Assembly (NCBI GenBank): GCA_965602225.1 | Contig: CBFCYE010000036.1 | Location: forward strand, 1 to 23,359 | Source of the DNA: Tenderia sp965602225 | GTDB lineage: Bacteria > Pseudomonadota > Gammaproteobacteria > Tenderiales > Tenderiaceae | Direction of reading: 5' to 3' | Length of the DNA stretch: 23,359 nucleotides | Shown here: positions 16,558 to 23,359 of the stretch, piece by piece | How the letters are laid out: every line of letters begins with the position of its first letter | How positions within the stretch are numbered: the stretch's first letter is position 1 | The notes under the pieces: generated by a model | What the model saw: the letters and a program-made list of their open reading frames with translations, nothing else | What the model was told of the DNA's origin: nothing | Database searches by the model: none | Translations under genes and position numbers: made by a program

Positions 16558-16815
16558 ATGAAATGCGCCGTTTATCGCAGTAATAAAAAAGACATGACCT
16601 ACCTCTATCTGCCGGAAGAGGATGATATGGAGCGGGTGCCTGAGGCGCTGCTGAAGATGATCTCGCCGGTGGAGCGGGTGCTGGAATTTGAACTCACCCC
16701 AGATCGTAGTCTGGCGCTGGAAAATGCCGCCGATGTGTTGAAGCAGCTCAAAGAGCAGGGTTGGTTTCTACAGATGCCGCGCCTGGATAAAGATAAACCG
16801 CAGTTTCTGTCCTAG
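16558..16815 (+). CDS. ycgL: YcgL domain protein
   Basis: 85 residues from the ATG at 16558. The N-terminus MKCAVYRSNKKDMTYLYL, the phrase RVPEALL and the C-terminal QGWFLQMPR match the YcgL family (UPF0745), which is small, soluble and of unknown biochemical role, and is common in Gammaproteobacteria. I chose 16558 over the in-frame ATG at 16552 because the AGGAAG at 16546-16551 abuts 16552 directly but is correctly spaced (6 bases) for 16558, and because YcgL proteins begin with M-x-C at this point. The gene is divergent from the adaptor operon and convergent with the membrane-protein gene that follows. Confidence 0.9.
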   Translation: MKCAVYRSNKKDMTYLYLPEEDDMERVPEALLKMISPVERVLEFELTPDRSLALENAADVLKQLKEQGWFLQMPRLDKDKPQFLS

Positions 16816-16827
16816 GAAAGCCACTGA

Positions 16828-16861
16828 CCAAGCCCATCATTTCATTTGCTGATGGGTTTGG
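16828..16861. terminator. Hairpin between convergent genes (probable bidirectional terminator)
   Basis: CCAAGCCCATCA and TGATGGGTTTGG form a 12-bp stem with one G-T wobble around a 10-base loop. It begins 12 bases after the ycgL stop and ends 20 bases before the stop of the - strand gene. The T-tract on either side is poor, so its efficiency is uncertain, but the position between two convergent gene ends is typical. Confidence 0.6.
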
Positions 16862-16881
16862 TTGCAATTCTTTATAAAATC

Positions 16882-17478
16882 TCAGGCTGCGGCTTGGCTG
16901 TTGTTGCTGGCCAGGTTTTGCTCAACCTGCAGCACCGCGCTTCCACTGATCTGTTGGCCATTACCGCTGAGGGCTTGGTGCAAGGCCTGAATAGTGGTGC
17001 AGATATCCTCAGGGGCCTGTTCGATCAAGGTGCCTTCACGTGAAGCCTTGATCAACCATTCGATGTCGATCTTCTTCAATTCCATTTGATTGAGGATGGG
17101 TTCAAAACGCCACAGGTAACCATTCTCAGCTTCGAAGTCGCGCACATGGGCACGGATGTCTTCGCGGATGGGGAATTCACGTCGGTTGCTGCTGATCAAA
17201 AAGGCAAACATTCCCACCACCGAGGCCGGGATCATAAAGATAAATGACATCTTGTTGAGCAGGTTGGCGTCGATGGCACCCTTGCCCCAGCTGATATAGG
17301 CCGCCCCAAAACCGGCCAGATAAACCACGGCAGCGAAGATCAGACCGACCACCTTGGCCATGGCCTTGCCGGGTTTGACGCGCGGTTTGTAGTCTAGCCG
17401 TGACAGGGTGATGTGTTGCTCAAAAGAGCGGAGGACATTTTTGCGGCCGTGGCGTTTGGACTGTTGTTGGTTACTCAT
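16882..17478 (-). CDS. Two-TM membrane protein of unknown function
   Basis: 198 residues. A basic cytoplasmic-looking N-terminus (about 1-40, with several Arg and Lys) is followed by two hydrophobic segments (about 42-63 and 77-96), then a soluble C-terminal part (97-198) with a REFPIRED segment, a helical region and a Gln/Ser/Ala-rich end. I do not recognise a family. The ATG overlaps the stop of the preceding phosphatase gene (ATGA, 17475-17478), so the two are probably translated together. The C-terminal region, with Glu/Leu-rich helices and EQAPEDI, may interact with a partner, but nothing identifies it. Confidence 0.7.
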   Translation of the reverse strand: MSNQQQSKRHGRKNVLRSFEQHITLSRLDYKPRVKPGKAMAKVVGLIFAAVVYLAGFGAAYISWGKGAIDANLLNKMSFIFMIPASVVGMFAFLISSNRREFPIREDIRAHVRDFEAENGYLWRFEPILNQMELKKIDIEWLIKASREGTLIEQAPEDICTTIQALHQALSGNGQQISGSAVLQVEQNLASNNSQAAA

Positions 17479-18317
17479 TGGGTTTTTGTCTGTTTAATGG
17501 GGACGTCATTGTCGCAAATGCCTGGCCTTATGCCCAGCCATTCAGTCCACTCTTGAAACAGGCTTTGGTCGAGCGAGGCGACAGCTGTGCGTGGTTCGAG
17601 GTTGGGTTGAAAAACCGGTTCGCCTGCCAGGGTGCAGGCGTGGCCTCCCATTTCGCTAAAGACCAGATACCCGGCGGCGTAGTCCCATAGTTTTTGTTTG
17701 CCATGTAGATAAACATGGCAACGCCCGGCGGCCATCCAACACCAGTCCAGGGCCACTGAGCCATGACTGCGCTGTGAACTATAGGGCGCCTCACTCACCA
17801 GCCGGCTGGCCAGTTCTGCGGGCAGGCGTTTGAAATCTACCAGGGCGATGCCCTTTTTGAGTGGCCCTTGGGGTCGGTGTTGTCCCAGTGGCTCGTCGTT
17901 GAACCAGGCGCCATCACCCTTGCGGGCGCTGAAACATTCATCACGGCTGGGGTCGTAGACCACGCCAAGCACTATCTCGCCTTGGTGTAGCAGTGCCAGT
18001 GAGGTGGAAAAAAACGGCAGGCCAGCGGCAAAGTTGCTGGTGCCATCAAGGGGGTCGAGTATCCACAGTGGTCGTGATTGATCTTTGATCAGACTATTTT
18101 GTTCGGCCTCAGTCATTTCTTCGCCGAGCAGGGCGATATCTGGCCAGTGTTTTTTTAGTTCGTTCTCAATGCGTTGTTGTGCCGCCAGGTCGGCCTCGGT
18201 AACGAAACTGCCATCGGCCTTGTCGTTGCGGTCAACCTTGGTGAGGCGTGGCAGTAGTTCTTCGCGGGCGGCGCGGATGACAATTTGTTGCAGCTGTTCG
18301 AGTTCAGGTAATTGCAT
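17475..18317 (-). CDS. Inositol monophosphatase family phosphatase
   Basis: 280 residues from the ATG at 18317-18315. The longer open frame, starting at 18539, overlaps the upstream gene for over 200 bases and begins with a low-quality Ser/Thr/Cys-rich stretch, so it is not used. Metal-binding motifs are intact: VTEAD (38-42), GEE (65-67), WILDPLDGTSNF (85-96, Asp88 and Asp91) and LWDYAAGYLVFSEMGG (210-225, Asp212). The family is Mg-dependent and removes phosphate from inositol-1-phosphate, PAP (CysQ), histidinol phosphate or sugar phosphates. The motifs seen do not fix the substrate. It is seven bases downstream of the YfaZ-like gene and shares ATGA with the following gene. Confidence 0.88.
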   Translation of the reverse strand: MQLPELEQLQQIVIRAAREELLPRLTKVDRNDKADGSFVTEADLAAQQRIENELKKHWPDIALLGEEMTEAEQNSLIKDQSRPLWILDPLDGTSNFAAGLPFFSTSLALLHQGEIVLGVVYDPSRDECFSARKGDGAWFNDEPLGQHRPQGPLKKGIALVDFKRLPAELASRLVSEAPYSSQRSHGSVALDWCWMAAGRCHVYLHGKQKLWDYAAGYLVFSEMGGHACTLAGEPVFQPNLEPRTAVASLDQSLFQEWTEWLGIRPGICDNDVPIKQTKTQ

Positions 18318-18324
18318 GGCGGAA

Positions 18325-18930
18325 TCAAAAATGTGATGAGAGGCCGATAAATGGGCCGGTTTCGAATGAGTCGTGGTGTTGTTTGTCGATGCGCATTTGG
18401 ATGCTGCGCACACCGAAATTGAATTCAGTGTTATCCGGCAGGGGGTAGTTGACCTGCAGTTTAAAACTCCAGCTCCAACTAAGGTCGCTGGCCCAGGGGT
18501 GGCTGCTGGTGTCGCTCTGACCACCGAGGTAGGAGGCAATCAGCAGCTCACTAAGTAGTTCGTATTTGCGTTGATCATTGGGCGGTTGGCGGAAGACCGC
18601 GCCGCCGGCAAGGGCGAGAAAATATTGATCCTGAAAATCAGCCAGAAAAGCAGCAATTTTGGGGGTGAGGCTGTTGCCCTTTTCCATCGGATGCCGATAG
18701 TCGAGCAGCTCGACGTCGGCCATGAGCAGGAAGTTGCGCGGATCAGGTTCTTTCGAAAAATCCAGGCTGTATTGCTGGCGCGAGTAGCGTGGCAATTTGT
18801 TATTGGCTTCGCTGAGGTAATAGGCCTTGACGCCGTCACTGTTGATGAGCAAGCCGGATGATGCCGCGAAGACATTGGCAGCGGGGGCTATCAGGGCCGA
18901 AATCAGGAGGTATCTGCAAAAACTTATCAT
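18325..18930 (-). CDS. YfaZ-like outer-membrane protein
   Basis: 201 residues with an N-terminal signal peptide (SFCRYLLISALIAPAANVFA, cleavage near residue 22). The mature part alternates polar and aromatic residues as in a small beta-barrel, and ends in the outer-membrane signature GPFIGLSSHF with terminal Phe. The ending resembles that of Escherichia coli YfaZ (GPYVGVSASF). The internal phrases (YYLSEANNKLPRYSRQQYSLD, ADVELLDYRH) fit the family only loosely, so the name is by family resemblance. The function is unknown. It is 15 bases after ycgN and 7 bases before the phosphatase gene. Confidence 0.65.
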   Translation of the reverse strand: MISFCRYLLISALIAPAANVFAASSGLLINSDGVKAYYLSEANNKLPRYSRQQYSLDFSKEPDPRNFLLMADVELLDYRHPMEKGNSLTPKIAAFLADFQDQYFLALAGGAVFRQPPNDQRKYELLSELLIASYLGGQSDTSSHPWASDLSWSWSFKLQVNYPLPDNTEFNFGVRSIQMRIDKQHHDSFETGPFIGLSSHF

Positions 18931-18945
18931 GTTTACTGCTGCCGA

Positions 18946-19395
18946 TTAGTTGTTGAACTCGATTATACGGTCTTCGAGTTCATCGGGGTGAAGATGTTGT
19001 TCGGAAATGCATTTTCCGGCGATAGAGATACCGGCCTGGTGCATGCTGTCTGCGCTGCCTGAGACGAGAGGGTGCCAATCAGGTAACGATTTTCCCTCAT
19101 GGAGACGGCGATAGGCGCAGCTGTCGGGCAGAAAATTGAAATATTCTGGGTGATCCATGCCCAGCACCAGGCAGTCAGGGACACATTTGACCCGGTTAGG
19201 GTAATCACTGCAGCGGCAACTGTTGAGGTCGAGCAATTTGCAGGCGACGTCGGTATAAAAGACCTCGCCAGTCTCTTCATCTTCCAGTTTGTTGAGGCAG
19301 CAGCGGCCGCAGCCATCGCAGAGTGACTCCCATTCCGGCTTGCTCAGCTGGGATAGTGTCTTTTGATCCCAAAATTTGTGGTTTTGTTTTGTCAT
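18946..19395 (-). CDS. ycgN: YcgN family cysteine-cluster protein (UPF0260)
   Basis: 149 residues, close to the 153 of E. coli YcgN. The whole length resembles YcgN: WESLCDGCGRCCLNKLEDE, VACKLLDLNSCRCSDY, PDCLVLG, LPDSCAYRRLHEGKSLPDWHPL. Cysteines at 26, 29, 32, 33, 52, 60, 62, 71, 75 and 93 form the conserved cluster, which by analogy may bind zinc or an Fe-S cluster; the cofactor is not shown by sequence. It is the first gene of a - strand run with the YfaZ-like gene, the phosphatase and the two-TM gene. No strong Shine-Dalgarno precedes the ATG. Confidence 0.93.
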   Translation of the reverse strand: MTKQNHKFWDQKTLSQLSKPEWESLCDGCGRCCLNKLEDEETGEVFYTDVACKLLDLNSCRCSDYPNRVKCVPDCLVLGMDHPEYFNFLPDSCAYRRLHEGKSLPDWHPLVSGSADSMHQAGISIAGKCISEQHLHPDELEDRIIEFNN

Positions 19396-19456
19396 AACAG
19401 GCCGAAATTACATGTATTAAGGGCATATCATACCAAGGCAGAGGGACTTCAGCGTT

Positions 19457-20233
19457 ATGGATGCAGATCAGGCAAAAAAACTGCTCGGGCAGATCCGTGA
19501 TAGTTATCTTCTGGAAATGCCGAGCAAGTGTGACGATATAGAGAATCTGGTGCTGTCTTTGAGCCGTGATTTCTCTGCCAGTTACGCTGAACTCTACGGT
19601 TTGGTGCATAGCATGAAGGGCAGTGCTGGCACCCATGGGCTGACGATGGTTAGCGCCATTTGTCATGAACTGGAAGATCATCTGGTCAAGCTGGAGTCCG
19701 ACCGGACCATTCAGAGCGCTGAAACTAACATTATGCTGCGATTGGTGGATTTGATCCGTCGCGCCCGCGGCGTAGCCTTAAAAGATACGGCTGATTATTC
19801 AGAGGCTGAGAGTGAGTTGGAGGCAATTCGCAAAGAATCCCAGAGTGACCTTTATCCTGTATTGCTGATTGAATCGTCCGGTTATGTGCGGATGTTGTGT
19901 CAGGAAGCCCTGGCCAGTTTGCCTGTTGAACTGACGGTAGAAGAGGATGGTATGCAGGCGCTACAGCGCTTGTTGAACAAACGCTTTGCTTGTGTGATTG
20001 CTGCTAACGAGATCAAAACTTTGAATGGCGTTGCCGTGATCAGTGCTATTCGCGCATCTGAGTCGAGAAACAAACATATCAAGACGGTATTGTTGACCTC
20101 GCGGGAGCAATTGCGTGACGGTAAGCACCTGCAGCTTGATTATGTGATCAAACGTAACTCCTCGTTGGGCGATAATCTTAAACACGCAGTGAAGGACATC
20201 CTGGCAGGTCTGCACCAGACCGCGCTTAACTAG
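19457..20233 (+). CDS. HPt phosphotransfer protein fused to a degenerate receiver domain
   Basis: 258 residues. The N-terminal part (about 1-125) is a four-helix HPt domain with the phospho-accepting His51 in HSMKGSAGTHG, followed by a second helix with CHELEDHL. The C-terminal part (about 132-258) has a receiver fold (VLLIES, VLLTS, YVIKRN), but the position of the phospho-accepting Asp holds Ala183 and the usual acidic pair after strand 1 is E-S-S, so it cannot be phosphorylated normally. Thr214 and Lys232, also conserved in receivers, remain. It probably works in a multistep phosphorelay as an HPt with a receiver-like interaction module. A GAGGGA at 19441-19446 is a plausible ribosome site. 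It converges with and overlaps the next - strand gene by 4 bases. Confidence 0.85.
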   Translation: MDADQAKKLLGQIRDSYLLEMPSKCDDIENLVLSLSRDFSASYAELYGLVHSMKGSAGTHGLTMVSAICHELEDHLVKLESDRTIQSAETNIMLRLVDLIRRARGVALKDTADYSEAESELEAIRKESQSDLYPVLLIESSGYVRMLCQEALASLPVELTVEEDGMQALQRLLNKRFACVIAANEIKTLNGVAVISAIRASESRNKHIKTVLLTSREQLRDGKHLQLDYVIKRNSSLGDNLKHAVKDILAGLHQTALN

Positions 20234-21993
20234 GCAAGCCCTAAACCATCAAGTAGGGGCTGGATATTCTTTTCGTAGTGATGCCAACGGGCAACTGAAG
20301 CCTGGTTGATCGGTTGTCTGACCTGATTGTAACTGGCGGTGTTGATGACTCGTTTGCTGTTATGGAAATCAAGACAGTTGGGATCCCACTCCAGTCCAAG
20401 AAAATCTAGCATGATTTTGATTGTTGTCTCAGGCGTGCTTACCAAGTCTTCATATTTGAGCGACAAGATGGGTATTTCCAATACCGTTTGCCAGTGTTGC
20501 ATCAGGCGCTGATAGTTTTTGTAGTAGTGCGCCAGTGTTTCCAGATTGTTGGCATAGTTATGGCTGCCACTGAAATCCTGGAAATAACATGACAGACAGG
20601 TATCACGCGGATCACGCTGGCAGTGAATGATGTGGGCCTCGGGAAAAAGGCGTGAAATCAAACCAAGATAAAAAAAGTTTTGTGGCATTTTGTCGGTGAC
20701 ATAGATGCTGCTGTCTGACACCTGTTGCAGTTTTTTCTGATAACGCAGAGCCATTTCCTGACACAACTCGTCGGTTAGCTGGGGCATAAAGGCTGGGTAA
20801 GGCGGCTGGCCATCGAGTCGGGTGGTGATTTCACGGGTGATGTCGAAGATCTCTTTTAGCTCACCGGCGCCACTAATGGCATGATGGCTGGCAAGTATCT
20901 GTTCGGTCAGGCTGGTGCCTGAACGTGGCATGCCAATAATGAAGATGGTCCTTTTACCTGCCCCGGATGCTGATGGCATGGCTTTGAGGGCGTCGGCAGA
21001 GTGAACCTTGATGATCTCGTCGATCTGTTGTTCATGTATTTCAGGCGAAAACGGCCGTTGAGTTAATTGATTGGCAAGTTGGTAATGCTGAAAGGCCTCG
21101 TCGAATTGACTGGTTTTGTCATAGAGATTACCGAGGATGTAGTGAATCCGGGAGCTGGTTTTTGCATCCAGCGTGGTTTGGTTGTTGTGTAGGACCGTTT
21201 CCAGCAATTCAATACGCGCTGAACTTTGTTCAACAGGATGACTGATGTTGGCGTAGGCGATGGCGACGAAGGGGTTGTCTGGATATTGTTCAATTAATGC
21301 TGTTAAAGCAGCGCTGGCGGCTTGTTTGTCGCCCATTAATTCCAGTAGCCGTGCCCTCGATGCCAGCGGTTCGGGGTTGTTTGGGAAGGCTAAAGCCATC
21401 TGTTCATAGGCCTGTATGGCCTCATCAAACCGGCCTGTTTTATAGAGGTAGCGGCAGTAGGTTTGGTGATAGTTTGGATTGTTGGGGGCGAGTGTCAGGG
21501 CGCGGCGGTAACCATCAATGGCCTGAGTTTCTTTGCCGGTTAAAGCGAAGGCATTGCTTTGGCTGACCAAGGCCTCCAGATTGGTTGGGTCTATCCTCAA
21601 GGCCTGTTGATACCAGGCTAGCGCCTCATTGTGATCCCCTTGTGCCTGTAAAAGATCAGCCAGGTTTGTCATTGCTTGCACCCAGTTGGGGCGCAGTCGA
21701 ATTGCCTGCTGGTAAGCCTGGCAGGCTTCGTTTGTTTGTCCCTGCTGGCTGAGCGCAAGGCCGAGATTGAAGTAGGCCTCTGCGAAATCGGGTTTGAGTG
21801 AAATGGCCTGTTTAAAGCAGTGCGCTGCTTGATCAGGCTCACCGAGCCTGCCATGCAAAGCGCCAAGCCAAAGCCAGCTTTCTATATCATTCTTATTGTC
21901 ACGCAGTAGTTGTTGATAGAGTTTTTTTGCAGCGCTTAACTTTGATTGGTCAAACAGCTTTTTAGCTTTTTTCTTGAGTTTATAATCAGGCAT
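20230..21993 (-). CDS. TPR-repeat sulfotransferase
   Basis: 587 residues from the ATG at 21993; an upstream TTG at 22008 is less likely. No signal peptide is seen, so it is cytoplasmic. Residues about 5-310 are TPR repeats (for example the GLALSQQG, EALAWYQQAL and GRFDEAIQAYEQ phrases). The C-terminal sulfotransferase has the PAPS 5'-phosphosulfate loop FIIGMPRSGTSLTEQIL (about 351-367), a 3'-phosphate motif CQRDPRDTCLSCYF (about 458-471) and the TDKMPQNF phrase. It would transfer sulfate from PAPS to an acceptor, with the TPRs recognising a protein or glycan-carrier partner. The substrate is unknown. Its stop overlaps the stop of the facing gene. Confidence 0.9.
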   Translation of the reverse strand: MPDYKLKKKAKKLFDQSKLSAAKKLYQQLLRDNKNDIESWLWLGALHGRLGEPDQAAHCFKQAISLKPDFAEAYFNLGLALSQQGQTNEACQAYQQAIRLRPNWVQAMTNLADLLQAQGDHNEALAWYQQALRIDPTNLEALVSQSNAFALTGKETQAIDGYRRALTLAPNNPNYHQTYCRYLYKTGRFDEAIQAYEQMALAFPNNPEPLASRARLLELMGDKQAASAALTALIEQYPDNPFVAIAYANISHPVEQSSARIELLETVLHNNQTTLDAKTSSRIHYILGNLYDKTSQFDEAFQHYQLANQLTQRPFSPEIHEQQIDEIIKVHSADALKAMPSASGAGKRTIFIIGMPRSGTSLTEQILASHHAISGAGELKEIFDITREITTRLDGQPPYPAFMPQLTDELCQEMALRYQKKLQQVSDSSIYVTDKMPQNFFYLGLISRLFPEAHIIHCQRDPRDTCLSCYFQDFSGSHNYANNLETLAHYYKNYQRLMQHWQTVLEIPILSLKYEDLVSTPETTIKIMLDFLGLEWDPNCLDFHNSKRVINTASYNQVRQPINQASVARWHHYEKNIQPLLDGLGLA

Positions 21994-21997
21994 GGGA

Positions 21998-22396
21998 TTA
22001 TTTCTCAATAGGGAAATTCCCTAGCTGCCAGCCGTCCATGTCACCGTCTAAGTGTAGTAGTTGTTTGAAGCCCGCATCGACAAGTGTTTGTTTGGCCATA
22101 GCGGCGCGGCGGCCACTTTTGCAATAAATGACGATGGTCTTGTCTTTGTACTCCTGCAGCTTTTCTAACTGTGACTTCACGCTGGTATGGGGCATGTTGA
22201 TGGCACCGGGAACGTGGCCGGCGGTGTATTCTTGGGGTGTTCTTACATCAAGGATTAGCATATCGCTGCGCTCTAGCTGATTAGCCAGGTTGTTGGCGCT
22301 GATATCCCGAATATTGCCGTTGCTGCTGCAGGCACTGAAAAGTATCAGTATAAAAGTGGCTAGAGTGGCTGACTTTAAAGCGGCAAGGCGTTTCAT
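21998..22396 (-). CDS. Rhodanese-like lipoprotein
   Basis: 132 residues. Residues 1-22 are a lipoprotein signal with lipobox LFSAC (Cys23), followed by S24, a context that favours outer-membrane sorting. The rhodanese domain (about 33-130) has LDVRTPQEYTAGHVPGAINM and the active-site loop CKSGRRA with catalytic Cys92. Single-domain periplasmic rhodaneses of this type handle sulfane sulfur or act in cysteine redox; the exact substrate is not evident. The following gene on the same strand (TPR-sulfotransferase) starts 4 bases after its stop, so they form an operon. Confidence 0.9.
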   Translation of the reverse strand: MKRLAALKSATLATFILILFSACSSNGNIRDISANNLANQLERSDMLILDVRTPQEYTAGHVPGAINMPHTSVKSQLEKLQEYKDKTIVIYCKSGRRAAMAKQTLVDAGFKQLLHLDGDMDGWQLGNFPIEK

Positions 22397-22443
22397 AATG
22401 GCGGTCTCATTTGGCTATGAGGCCATTGTATAACGATGCCTTC

Positions 22444-22473
22444 TTAACGTCTTCAGCCGTTTACCTGTATAAT
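22444..22473 (+). promoter_or_regulatory. Probable sigma-70 promoter for the AAA ATPase gene
   Basis: A perfect -10 hexamer TATAAT lies at 22468-22473. A weak -35 TTAACG (22444-22449) lies 18 bases upstream. The start codon is about 70 bases downstream of the -10, so the mRNA would have a leader of about 60 bases. The interval 22397-22542 is the divergent control region for the rhodanese and ATPase genes. Confidence 0.5.
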
Positions 22474-22542
22474 TTCCAGCCATTTAGAGGGTTTGTAGGC
22501 CTTTTTGTAGAATTATAGCCAGGGGTTGTAGGTTGCGATTAT

Positions 22543-23359
22543 ATGTATGAGTCATTTTACGGTTTAAACGCCAACCCGTTCAGGTTAGTGCCTGATGCGC
22601 GTTTTTTCTATGCCAGTTCCGGGCATAAGCGCGGCTTGGCCTATCTACGTTATGGTCTGCATCAGGGGCAGGGCTTTGTCGTTGTCACCGGCCGGCCGGG
22701 TACGGGAAAAAGTACCTTGGTGCAAACTCTGTTCAGTGAATTGACGGGCCAGCAGTTGATTGTAGCTAGCCTGACCAGCACCAATTTGGGCGCCACGGAT
22801 ATACTCCAGGCGGTTGGCCATAGTTTTGATGTCTATGGTGATGGCAGCAACAAGGCATCCTTGTTAATAGCGATAGAGAATTTCCTCAAGGCTAAAGCCA
22901 GGCAGGGAAAGCGCGTTATTCTGATTGTCGATGAGGCCCATAATCTGCCTCAAGCCTCGCTCGAAGAGCTGCGCATGTTGTCTAATTTTCAGAACGGTGA
23001 TCAGTCCCTGTTACAGATCATGTTGCTTGGTCAGCATCAGTTACCAGAAATACTGGCGCGCCCTGATATGGAACAGCTGTCGCAACGTGTGATCGCCTCT
23101 TGCCATTTAAAAGCACTAAACAAAGAGGAAACGCGTTCTTATATTGGCCATCGACTTCAATGTGTCGGTTGGCAGGGGGATCCATCATTTTCCGCCGAGG
23201 CCGTAGCGGTTGTCTATGCTGCCAGTACGGGCATCCCAAGGCTGATTAATATTTTTTGTGATCGTATGTTGTTGGCCACATCGCTTGATGGCAAACATGC
23301 AATTGATCTGCAACAGGCAAAAGCAGTGTTGGCTGAATTGCAGGAAGAGGCTACCGGAA
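22543..23359 (+). CDS. ExeA/XrtA-associated AAA ATPase (3' truncated by window edge)
   Basis: 272 codons are visible and the gene continues beyond the window. It begins MYESFYGLNANPFRL, then PDARFFYASSGHKRGLAYLRYGL, a pattern that I recognise as typical of the putative ATPase encoded with the exosortase A/PEP-CTERM exopolysaccharide system; the wider ExeA family also shares it. Walker A is GRPGTGKST (50-58) and Walker B is VILIVDEAHNL (125-135). A later R-V-I-A and G-I-P-R-L-I-N-I-F-C-D phrase fits the AAA lid. An AGG lies 10 bases upstream of the ATG at 22543. Its role would be energising polysaccharide or protein export at the inner membrane. Alternatives are ExeA/GspA of type II secretion. 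Confidence 0.88.
   Translation, partial: MYESFYGLNANPFRLVPDARFFYASSGHKRGLAYLRYGLHQGQGFVVVTGRPGTGKSTLVQTLFSELTGQQLIVASLTSTNLGATDILQAVGHSFDVYGDGSNKASLLIAIENFLKAKARQGKRVILIVDEAHNLPQASLEELRMLSNFQNGDQSLLQIMLLGQHQLPEILARPDMEQLSQRVIASCHLKALNKEETRSYIGHRLQCVGWQGDPSFSAEAVAVVYAASTGIPRLINIFCDRMLLATSLDGKHAIDLQQAKAVLAELQEEATG

Noticed and set aside
18318..18539. N-terminal extension of the phosphatase to an earlier start
   Set aside because: It overlaps the YfaZ-like gene by more than 200 bases and adds a Ser/Thr/Cys-rich stretch unlike the family; the ATG at 18317 gives the usual family length.
19396..19456. Possible promoters between ycgN and the HPt gene
   Set aside because: A TATCAT-like -10 (19426-19431) exists but no convincing -35 is found at proper spacing on either strand.

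Overview
The window looks like chromosomal DNA of a gammaproteobacterium. The evidence is the presence of YcgL-, YcgN- and YfaZ-type proteins, Gram-negative export parts (periplasmic adaptor, outer-membrane protein, lipoprotein) and an ATPase of the kind that accompanies the exosortase A (XrtA) exopolysaccharide system. Base composition is moderate, with no sign of phage, insertion sequence, CRISPR array or RNA gene. The species cannot be named from what is visible. No gene-free stretch exceeds about 150 bases.

Region 1 (1-13392, + strand) holds the 3' end of an unknown gene and then one enormous gene for a 4353-residue surface or secreted protein. The protein has a Sec signal peptide and then two related copies of a large module. 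Each copy of about 1010-1035 residues has ten DxDxDG repeat motifs arranged 5+5 and Trp-rich beta-sandwich segments, and is followed by four beta-repeat (Calx-beta-like) units. Next come a seven-motif integrin-alpha-like FG-GAP propeller, five further beta repeats, a PKD-like domain, a thrombospondin-3-like calcium loop pair, a choice-of-anchor-U-like domain and a C-terminal Gly-rich/hydrophobic/Arg-rich sorting tail of the GlyGly-CTERM type. It is probably a calcium-dependent adhesin or matrix protein held at the cell surface.

Region 2 (13400-16427, - strand) is a translationally coupled three-gene operon: HlyD/MacA-like adaptor, LolD/MacB-like ATPase and MacB/FtsX-like permease. It should form an inner-membrane export or efflux machine. 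No outer-membrane channel gene is present in the window.

Region 3 (16558-19395) is a small + strand ycgL gene, then a - strand run of ycgN, a YfaZ-like outer-membrane protein, an inositol-monophosphatase-family phosphatase and a two-TM unknown membrane protein. The genes are packed tightly, with the last pair sharing ATGA.

Region 4 (19457-23359) contains a + strand HPt plus degenerate-receiver protein, a - strand pair (rhodanese lipoprotein, then TPR-sulfotransferase) and, running off the right edge on the + strand, an ExeA/XrtA-associated AAA ATPase. The ATPase suggests that an exosortase/exopolysaccharide locus begins here. The most unusual item in the window is the giant protein, with its internal duplication of about 4.4 kb.
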